Assembly: GCA_018657495.1 (NCBI GenBank)
Contig: JABHXA010000018.1
Coordinates: 1 to 41,743, forward strand
Source of the DNA: Fidelibacterota bacterium
GTDB taxonomy: Bacteria; Fidelibacterota; Marinisomatia; SCGC-AAA003-L08; JACNLC01
Direction of reading: 5' to 3'
DNA length: 41,743 nt
Shown here: in pieces, positions 1 to 7,517 of the stretch
Layout: each line of letters starts with the position of its first letter
Numbering within the stretch: the first letter of the stretch is position 1
Program-made: the position numbers and the translations under genes
Notes under the pieces: model-generated
Databases searched by the model: none
What the model was told of the DNA's origin: nothing
What the model saw: the letters and a program-made list of their open reading frames with translations, nothing else

Positions 1-105
1 TGTGGCGATGCTTGGTTTAGATTATTGCACTATGAAGATTCAACATTATGCCAACAAGCTTTTAACATACATTATGGATGTTCAGTCAGATGTGTTAAAG
101 ATTAA
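1..105 (+). CDS. C-terminal fragment of a FISUMP-domain (Fibrobacter succinogenes major paralogous domain) protein
   Basis: Frame 1 is open from the first base to a TAA at 103-105 and encodes 34 residues ending in GCSVRCVKD. This closing segment, with a GDAWFR stretch before it, resembles the end of FISUMP domains, which typically finish in GFSVRCVRD. These domains sit at the C-terminus of secreted or lipid-anchored surface proteins of Fibrobacteres and related FCB bacteria, and their function is unknown. The start and any signal peptide lie outside the window. The identification rests on a short tail, so it is likely but not certain. Confidence 0.6.
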   Translation, partial: CGDAWFRLLHYEDSTLCQQAFNIHYGCSVRCVKD

Positions 106-259
106 TTAAATATAGGATTATCCAGCTGGAACAGAAATCCAAATAATTATGATCATAGCAAATTCGATTGAATATGATTATTGCTAAAATATTCACCCAA
201 TTTCAAGCAAATATCCCCATTTCCCCATTACGCTGTAGACCCTCGGGATATCAAAACAT

Positions 260-290
260 GTATACAAAAAAGTATACCAAAAAGTATACC
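260..290. repeat. three tandem 12-bp GTATAC units
   Basis: The palindromic hexamer GTATAC begins at 260, 272 and 284, an exact 12-bp period, with A-rich spacers. It lies about 110 bp beyond the 3' end of the tRNA-Ser(GCU) gene, past its terminator. Evenly phased short palindromes of this kind can be binding sites for a small DNA-binding protein or integrase arm sites, but no such gene is adjacent. Confidence 0.55.
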
Positions 291-303
291 AAATTGTCAT
301 GAA

Positions 304-321
304 ATGGCCGGAATTGGCCAT
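304..321. repeat. perfect inverted repeat ATGGCC-N6-GGCCAT
   Basis: ATGGCC at 304-309 is the reverse complement of GGCCAT at 316-321, with GGAATT between. It lies between the GTATAC units and the tRNA terminator. It could be a protein-binding site. It is not followed by a T-run, so it is not an intrinsic terminator. Confidence 0.45.
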
Positions 322-353
322 ATTAGCGGTTTTTCGGAAGTAAAAAAAGGCAC

Positions 354-380
354 AAAAAAGCCCCTCAAAAATGAGGGGCT
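354..380 (-). terminator. Rho-independent terminator of the tRNA-Ser genes
   Basis: A 9-bp stem (AGCCCCTCA / TGAGGGGCT, 359-367 with 372-380) and a 4-nt loop are followed on the minus strand by six T residues (354-359). It lies just beyond the 3' end of tRNA-Ser(GCU), as expected for a minus-strand tRNA transcript. Confidence 0.85.
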
Positions 381-396
381 GTCCGTCGACAAAATG

Positions 397-482
397 CGGA
401 GAGTAGAGGATTCGAACCTCCACAGGCGAATAAATGCCCGGCGGATTAGCAATCCGCTGCAATACCATTATGCGAACTCTCC
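397..482 (-). tRNA. tRNA-Ser(GCU)
   Basis: The acceptor arm pairs GGAGAGT with ACTCTCC, with discriminator G at 397. The anticodon stem GCGGA/TCCGC encloses loop TTGCTAA, giving anticodon GCU. There is a long variable arm, as in class II serine tRNAs, and the T-arm contains GGTTCGAATCC. CCA is not encoded. It directly follows the second tRNA-Ser gene and shares its terminator. Confidence 0.93.
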
Positions 483-569
483 TGGCGGAGGTTGAGGGAC
501 TCGAACCCCCAAGGGCGCAAACCCGGCGGTTTTCAAGACCGCTGTCTTACCAATTAGAACTAAACCTCC
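483..569 (-). tRNA. tRNA-Ser(UGA)
   Basis: Acceptor GGAGGTT pairs with AACCTCC, discriminator G, and CCA is encoded at 483-485. The anticodon stem GCGGT/ACCGC holds loop CTTGAAA, anticodon UGA. A long variable arm is present. It is the upstream member of a two-gene serine tRNA pair, with no bases between its CCA end and the next tRNA. Confidence 0.93.
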
Positions 570-733
570 AATTCGAAAAATAATATGTCCGGCTCAAAAG
601 GCAAACTTAAAAATCCTGTCTAAGACAAAATTAATTGAAACCTTTATTCGCACGGGAGCAAATTTATCATGACAGGTTGAATAATGCCAATGAAATTGAA
701 CTCAAAATTGAATTATCACCAATAACAGAAAAT

Positions 734-760
734 AAAAAAGCCGATGCGTAAACACCGGCT
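734..760 (-). terminator. terminator downstream of sodB
   Basis: On the minus strand AGCCG pairs with CGGCT around a 12-nt loop and is followed by a run of six T (734-739). It lies 30 bp after the stop of the superoxide dismutase gene. Confidence 0.75.
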
Positions 761-789
761 CTAATATTATTAGATATGTTTTCTGCTAT

Positions 790-1368
790 TTACAGATTTC
801 CTGAGACAAAATCCCAGTTTACAAGATTCCAGAATGCATTAACATATGCTGGTCTTGCATTACGGTAATCAACATAATAGGCATGTTCCCACACATCACA
901 TGTTAGCAATACAGTATTGTTATTATTCAAAACGGTACCGGCATTGGATGTATTGATAATTTCCAACTCACCGGAATTATTCTTTACTAACCAAGTCCAA
1001 CCTGAACCAAAATTAGTTATCGCCGATTTTGAGAACTTTTCTTTAAAATCTGCAAAAGACCCAAATGCTTTGTTTATAGCATCTAGCAAAGCACCACCAG
1101 GTTCACTACCGCCATTTGGAGAAAGGCAATTCCAGTAGAAACTATGATTCCAAACCTGGGCTGCATTATTAAATAAACCGCCAACTGGAGCTTTACTGAT
1201 AATTTCTTCCAGTGACAGTGACTCATATTCTGTTCCGGCGATCAAGCCATTCAGATTATTTACATAGGCCTGATGATGTTTCCCATAATGATATTCCAAG
1301 GTTTCCTTTGAGATATGGGGGACAAGGGCATCCATTGAATAGGGGAGTTCTGGTAATTTATGTTCCAT
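790..1368 (-). CDS. sodB: iron-type superoxide dismutase
   Basis: The enzyme converts superoxide to oxygen and hydrogen peroxide in the cytoplasm. The 192-residue protein has the usual Fe/Mn-SOD length and aligns with E. coli FeSOD over its whole length. Metal ligands are H27, H75, D158 and H162 (DVWEHAYY). Gln71 in the AAQVWNH segment is the active-site glutamine position typical of iron enzymes, which argues for Fe rather than Mn. There is no signal peptide. The start follows an AAGGA ribosome site. It lies downstream of the perR-peroxiredoxin pair on the same strand but is separated from it by a terminator, so it probably has its own promoter in 1369-1439. Its H2O2 product would be handled by the neighbouring peroxiredoxin. 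Confidence 0.95.
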   Translation of the reverse strand: MEHKLPELPYSMDALVPHISKETLEYHYGKHHQAYVNNLNGLIAGTEYESLSLEEIISKAPVGGLFNNAAQVWNHSFYWNCLSPNGGSEPGGALLDAINKAFGSFADFKEKFSKSAITNFGSGWTWLVKNNSGELEIINTSNAGTVLNNNNTVLLTCDVWEHAYYVDYRNARPAYVNAFWNLVNWDFVSGNL

Positions 1369-1439
1369 TAATTTTTCCTTAATTTAATTATAATCACTAA
1401 TTGGTATAATTGGTGTTTGGGTATTACGCCGTGTAAAAT

Positions 1440-1471
1440 AAAAGGCCGTGGTGCAAAGCCACGACCTTTTT
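1440..1471 (-). terminator. terminator after the perR-peroxiredoxin operon
   Basis: A strong hairpin (AAGGCCGTGG pairing with CCACGACCTT, one mismatch) is flanked by T-runs on both strands. It lies 12 bp after the peroxiredoxin stop and upstream of sodB, so it should separate the two transcripts. Confidence 0.8.
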
Positions 1472-1482
1472 GATAATCAGAA

Positions 1483-2127
1483 TTATAACTGAGCTTCGTT
1501 TTCAGAAAGATATGCTGCTACACCTTCTGTTGAGCCAACCATACCGGATTCTCCTTCCTGCCAGCCGGCAGGACATACTTCACCATGTTTTGTGTGAAAT
1601 TCTAAAGCATCAACCATTCTTAACATTTCATCAATGTTTCTGCCCAGGGGAAGATCATTGATAACGGCATGACGAACGACGCCTTCTTCATCAATAAGGA
1701 AGCTTCCTCTCAAAGCGACGCCACCACCAACAGACGATTCAACTTCTTTATCGGCAGTGTATATAGTTGCAGGCTCTGAACCAACCAAAACGTCATAATC
1801 ACGGGAAATAGATTTATCCAAATCTGCGACGATAGGGTATTGAACATTTCCAATTCCACCCTTATTTACATCAGTTGATTTCCATGCCAGATGCGAGAAA
1901 TGCGAATCAATTGAACATCCAAGAACCTGAACGCCTCTTTTTTCGAAATCTGCAAGTCTGTGATCAAAAGCGATAATTTCAGTTGGACAGACGAAAGTGA
2001 AATCCAGAGGATAGAAAAACAGAACGACTTTTTTGCCTTTATAATCAGAAAGGCTGATTTCTTTAAAAGAGTTATCAGGCATGACTGCAGTGGCTTTAAA
2101 ATCTGGTGCGGGTTTTGTTACTAACAT
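1483..2127 (-). CDS. typical 2-Cys peroxiredoxin (AhpC/Prx1 type)
   Basis: This thiol peroxidase reduces H2O2 and organic hydroperoxides. The 214-residue chain has the peroxidatic cysteine C47 in FTFVCPTE and the resolving cysteine C185 in EVCPAGW, the pattern of typical 2-Cys enzymes that form intersubunit disulfides. A GGIG segment at residues 90-93 corresponds to the GGLG motif of oxidation-sensitive peroxiredoxins, but the C-terminal YF motif appears as YL, so sensitivity cannot be predicted. The start codon overlaps the end of perR by 7 nt, with a GGAG ribosome site inside perR, so the two are co-transcribed and probably translationally coupled. Recycling by the thioredoxin encoded at 27 kb is plausible. 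Confidence 0.95.
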   Translation of the reverse strand: MLVTKPAPDFKATAVMPDNSFKEISLSDYKGKKVVLFFYPLDFTFVCPTEIIAFDHRLADFEKRGVQVLGCSIDSHFSHLAWKSTDVNKGGIGNVQYPIVADLDKSISRDYDVLVGSEPATIYTADKEVESSVGGGVALRGSFLIDEEGVVRHAVINDLPLGRNIDEMLRMVDALEFHTKHGEVCPAGWQEGESGMVGSTEGVAAYLSENEAQL

Positions 2128-2510
2128 TTTAATTTATCTCCATTATTTTTACATTTTATACATGTTCCAGTTAACATGAGATCAAAGTTTTCAATCTCAT
2201 GTACAATTTTTGTTTTCAATTGGAAAACAAATTTTTCATCGAATAATTCCTGATCAAATAGTGATCCGCATTCCTCACAATAAAAATGCTGATGGATCAT
2301 CGTATTGCCATCATACCGGACCACATTACCTTTTTTGATCGTATTAATTATTCCATTATCAGCCAATTGCCCAAGGTCTCTATAAACCGTTGCCAGACTG
2401 ATATTTGGTATCTGTTCTTTCACCGATTCAAATACCTGATAGGCAGTGGGGTGAACAGGTTTTGCTCTTACAGCTTCTAATATTGTGTTGCGTTGATGGC
2501 TATGTCTCAT
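2121..2510 (-). CDS. perR: PerR-type peroxide-sensing Fur-family repressor
   Basis: A winged-helix N-terminal half ([17 protein letters not shown]) is followed by a metal-binding half. Structural zinc ligands are C78, C81, C117 and C120. The residues matching the regulatory metal site of B. subtilis PerR are H20, D67, H73, H75 and D86. The aspartate at 86 (rather than Glu) favours PerR over Fur. At 129 residues it is about 20 shorter at the N-terminus than usual. An in-frame stop at 2529-2531 just upstream fixes this ATG as the start. It is followed directly by the peroxiredoxin gene it presumably represses. A palindrome at 2520-2540 is a candidate autoregulatory operator. Confidence 0.9.
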   Translation of the reverse strand: MRHSHQRNTILEAVRAKPVHPTAYQVFESVKEQIPNISLATVYRDLGQLADNGIINTIKKGNVVRYDGNTMIHQHFYCEECGSLFDQELFDEKFVFQLKTKIVHEIENFDLMLTGTCIKCKNNGDKLKC

Positions 2511-2519
2511 AATTGTAAT

Positions 2520-2540
2520 AAATAGGAATCATTCCTGTTT
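2520..2540 (-). promoter_or_regulatory. candidate PerR operator (21-bp palindrome)
   Basis: AGGAAT-C-ATTCCT is a perfect odd palindrome. Extending it gives arms of 10 bp with one mismatch around a central base. It lies 10-30 bp upstream of the perR start. Its size and AT-rich flanks suit a Fur-family box, although it differs from the B. subtilis PerR consensus. Confidence 0.5.
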
Positions 2541-2617
2541 ATAAATTAAAAATACCATACCCGACAAAACAAGTCCGATTTAAAAAATTTCTGAATTAAT
2601 TTCTGATTAAATACTAA

Positions 2618-3823
2618 TTAACGGCTGCGTGCTGCTATGATTAACTCTTTGAGTCGTTGGTAATTTATTCCGCATGTGTATTCCGGATCTGGATTCATTG
2701 GTGTGAGGTTCACCCTGGCAAATTCGTTCCCATATCGGTCAAGAATGACAAAATCACGTAAAGTGATATCCCATTCGCCCCAAACATCAACTTCAAGTAA
2801 ATCCTGAGTCCAGGGCAAGACCTTTCCACTAATCATGGATTGATAATTATCGTCAATATATTGATACCCGTTGATACCCATCATATTCACGTCTGTAATT
2901 CCTTCATTCTGCAAATCAAGATATAATTCATTTAATACACCGAACCGGTGTCTGCAAAGTCCTCAGCCCGCCTTCCCGAAATAATAACAGGAAACCTCAC
3001 TTTCATAAAAAAATGGGCCAATCATCTCGCCAAAAGTGGGGGAATTGTCATTAATGTCTTCTAATGAAAAGTCAGATAAAGGAGATTCCAGACCATATAA
3101 AATGATGCTGACAATCTGTACAACATCTATAACATCCAGGTTACCATCACCTGATATGTCTGCTAAAAACATCTCATATGGTGTTAGCTCAACTGCATCT
3201 ATAATCAGGTCGACAATTGAGACGATATCCATGACATCATAAATAAAATCATCATTCATATCGCCGGGAAAGTCATTTTCAGGATAGTAAACTGCATCTG
3301 CATAAACCCTGGCAGCACCCGGTACGCCATACTCTGTTTCGGACCATGTCAAACCCAGGTCTTCACTTGCAGCTATCGGATAATTATAGACACTTGGATA
3401 TAACCAAGTAAATTCTGAACCTTCCTCCGCATGTACAACCAGCCAATAATTCTCCCCTGGCTGCAATTCAGCGCATTCAGTATTTACGGTGATTGTATAT
3501 TCTCTACCATTTGGGAAGTTTTGATCCAGACCAATCGTTCTTTCAAAAATGAGATCCCCTGGGCTGTTTTCATTATCAGTTCGAAATTCCAGCAATGCAT
3601 ATCCAGGATCGGAAATTGTCCCAAAAAAGAAGCTGAAAGCGGCCATTATATATTCATTATTTGTAGTGAATCTTTCACTAAAAGAATAAGAGACATTGTT
3701 ATCATTATAAATAATGTGACCATTGGTTGAATCTGGTGTACCGGTATTAAATATTGTAGATCTGTCTTGTGAGTATATAACCCCAATGAGCAGGAATGTT
3801 AAAAAGAAAGGTTTCAATTTCAT
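2618..3823 (-). CDS. secreted selenoprotein: dockerin-like protein with selenoprotein P-like U-x-x-C thioredoxin domain
   Basis: One frame of 402 codons is interrupted only by a TGA at 2963-2965 (codon 287). Reading through it gives 401 residues: a signal peptide (1-18), a beta-rich region (about 20-185), two dockerin-like repeats (GDMNDDFIYDVMDIV and GDGNLDVIDVVQIV, about 190-250), and a thioredoxin-like domain (about 255-401). The UGA falls at the first redox position of U287-G-L-C290, after the strand YYFGKAG. Downstream elements LNELYLDLQNEG, DVWGEWDITLRDFVILDRYG and a final helix match the order and wording of the N-terminal domain of animal selenoprotein P (UYLC, DDFLIYDRCG). A SECIS-like hairpin follows the UGA. 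It is 37 bp after the cupin gene on the same strand. A standard annotation would break it into two pseudogene pieces. It should act outside the cytoplasm as a thiol oxidoreductase; the substrate is unknown. Confidence 0.85.
2937..2951 (-). promoter_or_regulatory. bacterial SECIS element for the UGA at 2963-2965
   Basis: On the minus strand ACACCG-GTT-CGGTGT forms a perfect 6-bp stem with loop GUU, or a 5-bp stem with loop GGUUC. It starts exactly 11 nt after the UGA, the same spacing as the minimal E. coli fdhF SECIS stem-loop. A G is present at the start of the loop. This is the geometry expected for SelB recognition. Confidence 0.8.
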
Positions 3824-3860
3824 AAAAGCCCCCTGATGTGTTCAAAAATATAGTATTAAT

Positions 3861-4160
3861 TTAAGATTTAATCATCGTAAGAACCATTTTAAATTTTTCT
3901 GGAGCATAAACCGAATGCGGTTGGTTCGCCGGAAGTAATATAAATTCACCAGTACTGACATGATGCATCTTACCAGAGATAGTTATGTCTGCCATACCAT
4001 CTACTATCTGGATCAACGCTTCAAACGGGGCAGTATGTTCACTTAATCCTTCATTTTTACCAAAGGCAAATACGGTCACATTTCCTGCTTTATTTTTTAA
4101 TATGGAATGACTGACAATGGAGGTTTCCTGGTATTTAACTAGATCAATTAATACATTCAT
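3861..4160 (-). CDS. small cupin-domain protein
   Basis: This 99-residue single-domain cupin carries motif 1 as GLSEHTAPFEALIQIVDG and motif 2 as GEFILLPANQPHSV. One histidine remains in each motif and an acidic residue in motif 1, but the usual HxH pair is reduced to HTA, so metal binding is uncertain. Cupins of this size act as small-molecule sensors, isomerases or oxygenases, and the role here cannot be told. It starts 25 bp after the SDR gene with an AGGAG ribosome site and precedes the selenoprotein gene by 37 bp on the same strand, so all three could share a transcript. Confidence 0.85.
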   Translation of the reverse strand: MNVLIDLVKYQETSIVSHSILKNKAGNVTVFAFGKNEGLSEHTAPFEALIQIVDGMADITISGKMHHVSTGEFILLPANQPHSVYAPEKFKMVLTMIKS

Positions 4161-4185
4161 TACGAAGAGCTCCTATTTTATAGTT

Positions 4186-5055
4186 TTATTTTTTCTTTCG
4201 GACCATTTTTTCAATTTGAGGCCACATCTCTGCAGGTACATTATCCAATGAGTTGAATTCACCAGCCCCGTAAATGGATTCCCCACCATCTATAGTGATA
4301 ATATCACCATTTATAAAGGATGAAAAATCTGAGATAAGATACGCAGCCAGATTAGCCAATTCTTCATGTTCACCAAAACGCTTCAATGGAATTCGTTTTA
4401 ATGGATCAATTTTATCAGCTATGATATCAGGGAATAGACGTGTCCATGCCCCCTCAGTAGGGAACGGTCCAGGTGCAATGGCATTCGACCGTATATCATA
4501 TTTTGCCCATTCTGATGCCAGTGATTTTGTCAACGCTATCACTCCAGCCTTTGATAATGCCGATGGTACGACATAACCTGAGCCCGTTTCAGCATAGGTG
4601 GTAACAATATTGAGAATAGTCCCTTTTATCTGATGTTTTATCCAATATTTACCAAATGCCAGCGTGGCATTATAACTGCCCTTTAGCACAATATCCGTGA
4701 TGACATCAAATGCCTTGTGAGAGAGTCTTTCAGTTGGGCTGATAAAATTCCCTGCCGCATTATTTACTAGGACGTTTACTTCTCCAAATTTTTCTCGTCC
4801 AGCTGAAAGGACATTCTCAATTTCAGAATATTTTCGTACATCGCAGGCTACAGGGAGAACAATTCCGCCTGTTTGCTCCATCAATTCCTTTGCAGTATCA
4901 TTGAGGATGTCCTCTTTCCTGCTGGCGATGACCAGGTTAGCACCCAATTCAAGAAAATATTGGCCCATGGATTTTCCGAGGCCAGTACCACCACCGGTGA
5001 TTACAACTGTTTTTCCAGTTAATGAGTTTTGTTTAAGCATGCCTTTGTCGATCAT
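4186..5055 (-). CDS. SDR oxidoreductase, 2,4-dienoyl-CoA reductase (DECR1) type
   Basis: This is a Rossmann-fold short-chain dehydrogenase with the cofactor motif TGGGTGLG (20-27), NNAAGNF (98-104) and the catalytic set Y154, S165 and K169. The Tyr and Lys are 15 residues apart rather than in the usual YxxxK. That spacing, the YAETGSGYVVPSA segment and the tail GEFNSLDNVPAEMW match human mitochondrial DECR1, an NADPH-dependent reductase needed for beta-oxidation of unsaturated fatty acids. Length (289) fits. It is thus probably a 2,4-dienoyl-CoA reductase or close relative, structurally unrelated to bacterial FadH. It is first in a minus-strand run with the cupin gene, divergent from pepA. 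Confidence 0.88.
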   Translation of the reverse strand: MIDKGMLKQNSLTGKTVVITGGGTGLGKSMGQYFLELGANLVIASRKEDILNDTAKELMEQTGGIVLPVACDVRKYSEIENVLSAGREKFGEVNVLVNNAAGNFISPTERLSHKAFDVITDIVLKGSYNATLAFGKYWIKHQIKGTILNIVTTYAETGSGYVVPSALSKAGVIALTKSLASEWAKYDIRSNAIAPGPFPTEGAWTRLFPDIIADKIDPLKRIPLKRFGEHEELANLAAYLISDFSSFINGDIITIDGGESIYGAGEFNSLDNVPAEMWPQIEKMVRKKK

Positions 5056-5173
5056 AATATTCCTTTATAATAATGCAATTAACATAAGGTTGAATCCTTG
5101 ACTGAAAAAAGAAAAAAAGGATAATATAGTTAAACAATTATAGACATATTTAAAAGAATACATAGGAGATATT

Positions 5174-6652
5174 ATGGCAAGAGTGGAAAAGTTGACCACC
5201 TCAAAACAAGAATTTACCAATATTGCAATGGATTTATTGGTTATAGGATATAGTTCAGAAGGAAAATTAACTAAAAATATTCTACAATTAGATGAAAAAT
5301 TGAATTCTTCAATCAAACAGGCTTTGGAGTTGGAAGGGTTTGAAGGCAAGAAAAAAACAGAAATGATGGTTTATGGCAATTCTGATATAAAACGGATCCT
5401 GATTGCCGGCCTTGGAAAATCAAATGAATACTGTACAGAAGCTGCGAGGAATTTAGGAGCCAGATTAGTCGCAAAAGCGAATAAGCTAAAAGTTAAAGAA
5501 CTTCATCTAGACGCAGAGTCTCTCAAATTGGATGATGCTGCAAAACTACAGGCACTGGCAGAAGGATTGGTTTTGGGTGGATACGAGTTCAAAGAATACA
5601 AATCAGAGAAAAAAGCAAACACCTTAACAGCAGTGACTTTTCTAAATTGTCATGATGATGAGAAATTGAATAAAGCCTTGAAGATTTCTACAGGTGTATC
5701 ATTAGCCCGGGATGTATCAAATCATCCACCAAATGTAGCAACACCAGAATATCTTGCTGAAGTGGCTGAGAAATTTGCTGATTACCCAAATATGGATGTC
5801 GAAATAATCGATGAAAGTGAGTTTGAGAAAATTGGGATGGGTGCCTTTTATGGGGTAGCAAGAGGATCCGTCAGACCGGCAAAAATGATCCTTATCAATT
5901 ATAATGGTGCCGGCAATAAAACACCATTTGCTCTTGTTGGGAAAGGACTAACATTCGATTCAGGTGGTATTTCTCTTAAACCCGGTGCCAACATGGATGA
6001 AATGAAATTTGATATGTGCGGCAGTGCGACAGTATTAGGGGTGATGAAAGCTGTCGGTGAATTGCAGCCCGGGATAAATATTATCGCCGCTATCGGAGCA
6101 ACGGAAAATATGCCCGGCGGAAATGCCCAATTGCCTGGAGATATTGTCAAAGCATATAATGGTAAAACAATTGAAATATTGAACACTGATGCCGAAGGTC
6201 GTTTGGTTCTGGCAGATGTACTTTCATATGTTGCAGATAAGTATAAACCTGAAGGCATTCTCGATTTTGCCACTCTCACAGGAGCTGTTCTAATTGCCTT
6301 AGGCCATAAAGCATCCGGTATAATGGGCAATAATGATGATCTCATCAGTGAGGTCAAAAAATCTGCTGATATTACCGGTGAGAAAGTATGGGAACTGCCA
6401 CTTTGGGATGTCTATGCCAAGGATGTTGAATCAAAGATTGCCGATCTGAAAAATATGGGTACTGGAAGAATGTCAGGAAGTATTGCTGCAGGAAGTTTCC
6501 TAAAGGAGTTTGTTGGTGGTATTCCATGGTGTCACATGGACATAGCAGGAACTGCCTGGGGTGTCAAAGGACCAGATTACATGCCTGAAACAGGTGCTAC
6601 TGGTGTGGCAGTTCGATTGGTTTATAACCTATTGGAGAATCGAATAAAATAA
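5174..6652 (+). CDS. pepA: leucyl aminopeptidase (M17, PepA)
   Basis: This cytosolic dizinc aminopeptidase removes N-terminal residues from peptides. The 492-residue protein has the N-terminal macro-like domain (about 1-150) and the catalytic domain. Metal ligands and catalytic residues K257, D262, K269, D280, D339, E341 and R343 are offset by exactly 13 from the E. coli PepA residues. The M17 signature NTDAEGRL is intact at 337-344. An AGGAGA ribosome site lies 5 bases before the ATG. It is monocistronic between the divergent SDR gene and a tRNA gene. Confidence 0.95.
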   Translation: MARVEKLTTSKQEFTNIAMDLLVIGYSSEGKLTKNILQLDEKLNSSIKQALELEGFEGKKKTEMMVYGNSDIKRILIAGLGKSNEYCTEAARNLGARLVAKANKLKVKELHLDAESLKLDDAAKLQALAEGLVLGGYEFKEYKSEKKANTLTAVTFLNCHDDEKLNKALKISTGVSLARDVSNHPPNVATPEYLAEVAEKFADYPNMDVEIIDESEFEKIGMGAFYGVARGSVRPAKMILINYNGAGNKTPFALVGKGLTFDSGGISLKPGANMDEMKFDMCGSATVLGVMKAVGELQPGINIIAAIGATENMPGGNAQLPGDIVKAYNGKTIEILNTDAEGRLVLADVLSYVADKYKPEGILDFATLTGAVLIALGHKASGIMGNNDDLISEVKKSADITGEKVWELPLWDVYAKDVESKIADLKNMGTGRMSGSIAAGSFLKEFVGGIPWCHMDIAGTAWGVKGPDYMPETGATGVAVRLVYNLLENRIK

Positions 6653-6743
6653 GTTTGATTAAGAACTTTAGGTTATCCTAATTTTAGCCCCATTTTGAGT
6701 ATGGACTTTATTAGAAATACTGCTCGAAATTTATCTAAATAGT

Positions 6744-6817
6744 GGCGGCATAGCTCAGTTGGTTAGAGCATCGGAATCATAATCCGAGTGTCCGGGGTTC
6801 GAGTCCCTGTGCCGCCA
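6744..6817 (+). tRNA. tRNA with CAU anticodon (elongator Met, or Ile2)
   Basis: Acceptor GGCGGCA pairs with TGCCGCC, discriminator A at 6817, and CCA is not encoded. The anticodon stem TCGGA/TCCGA holds loop ATCATAA, anticodon CAU. The initiator tRNA is elsewhere in the window, so this one is elongator Met or the lysidine-modified Ile2. The sequence alone does not decide; the G-rich acceptor is more Met-like. Confidence 0.9.
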
Positions 6818-6894
6818 CACTTCAAATTGATCCTTTTATAAAATATTGATATTTCTATTCATCGTAATATTGATATTATCACGTCAAAATTTCT

Positions 6895-7515
6895 ATGATC
6901 GATACTAATACCATAAAAATAATACCCCGCTGGGAGTGGAGAATATTCGGGGATAACTTCGAGTCTGCCGAATCGAAAATAAGAAAGTTCAATTGTTTTC
7001 GAATCAGGGATTGCCATGAGACTTATATCCTATCGCGGGAAAGTAATCACAATATCAAAATTCGTCATGAATTACTTGATGTCAAAATGTTAAAGAATGT
7101 TGATAAAAATAATCTTGAACAATGGCATCCAATCATGAAATCTCCTTTTCCCATAAATCAAAACTCCATTGATACATTATTTTCATATGCAAACATACCT
7201 AATGTGAATCATGAAAGATCAAAATATTCATATCATCAGTTTATACATGAAATTGTCAAAAATCATCCGAAACTAATAGTAGTGAAAGTGTCAAAGAAAA
7301 GATTTGGGTTTATAATAGATGATGTCATCGTTGAAATTGTCGAATTACAGATTGCAAATAAATCTATTCGAACCATTGCTGTTGAGCATGAGGATGCAAA
7401 TCTTACATTGGATATGGTAATTAAACTTGATTTGAGGCAATTCGATAATACTAATTATATATCCTGCTTAAAAGATTTTGCAGGTTGGAATAAAAATAAC
7501 AGGATTACGTTTTAA
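6895..7515 (+). CDS. divergent CYTH-like (triphosphate tunnel) protein
   Basis: This 206-residue cytoplasmic protein has no signal peptide. Segments NIKIRHELLDVKML, VKVSKKRFGFIIDDVIVEIVEL and IAVEHED follow the alternating basic/acidic strand pattern of CYTH domains, whose eight-stranded tunnel binds triphosphates. The usual N-terminal ExExK is replaced by PRWEWRIFG. A canonical CYTH gene starts 2 bp later, so the pair is an operon and may work together, perhaps in polyphosphate or triphosphate metabolism. This is an inference from pattern and context. No obvious ribosome site precedes the ATG. Confidence 0.55.
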   Translation: MIDTNTIKIIPRWEWRIFGDNFESAESKIRKFNCFRIRDCHETYILSRESNHNIKIRHELLDVKMLKNVDKNNLEQWHPIMKSPFPINQNSIDTLFSYANIPNVNHERSKYSYHQFIHEIVKNHPKLIVVKVSKKRFGFIIDDVIVEIVELQIANKSIRTIAVEHEDANLTLDMVIKLDLRQFDNTNYISCLKDFAGWNKNNRITF

Positions 7516-7517
7516 AT

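Larger units (their letters stand above)
106..353. other. gene-free stretch with small repeats
   Basis: I see no credible gene between the FISUMP fragment and the terminator of the tRNA-Ser genes. The stretch holds three tandem GTATAC units and a perfect 6-bp inverted repeat, both listed separately. Confidence 0.6.

Noticed and set aside
181..495. Open frames on both strands across the tRNA-Ser region
   Set aside because: They run through the tRNA-Ser(GCU) gene and its terminator and show no recognisable protein features.
2618..2914. A separate 98-residue gene after the dockerin protein
   Set aside because: It is the same frame as the upstream gene, has no ribosome site of its own, and makes sense only as the C-terminal half of a thioredoxin domain read through the UGA.
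2618..3823. Nonsense-mutated pseudogene interpretation
   Set aside because: The only defect is a UGA exactly at a redox position, followed at 11 nt by a perfect hairpin; no other decay is visible.
5899..6357. 152-codon frame antisense to pepA
   Set aside because: Shadow of a well-conserved aminopeptidase region; no features of its own.
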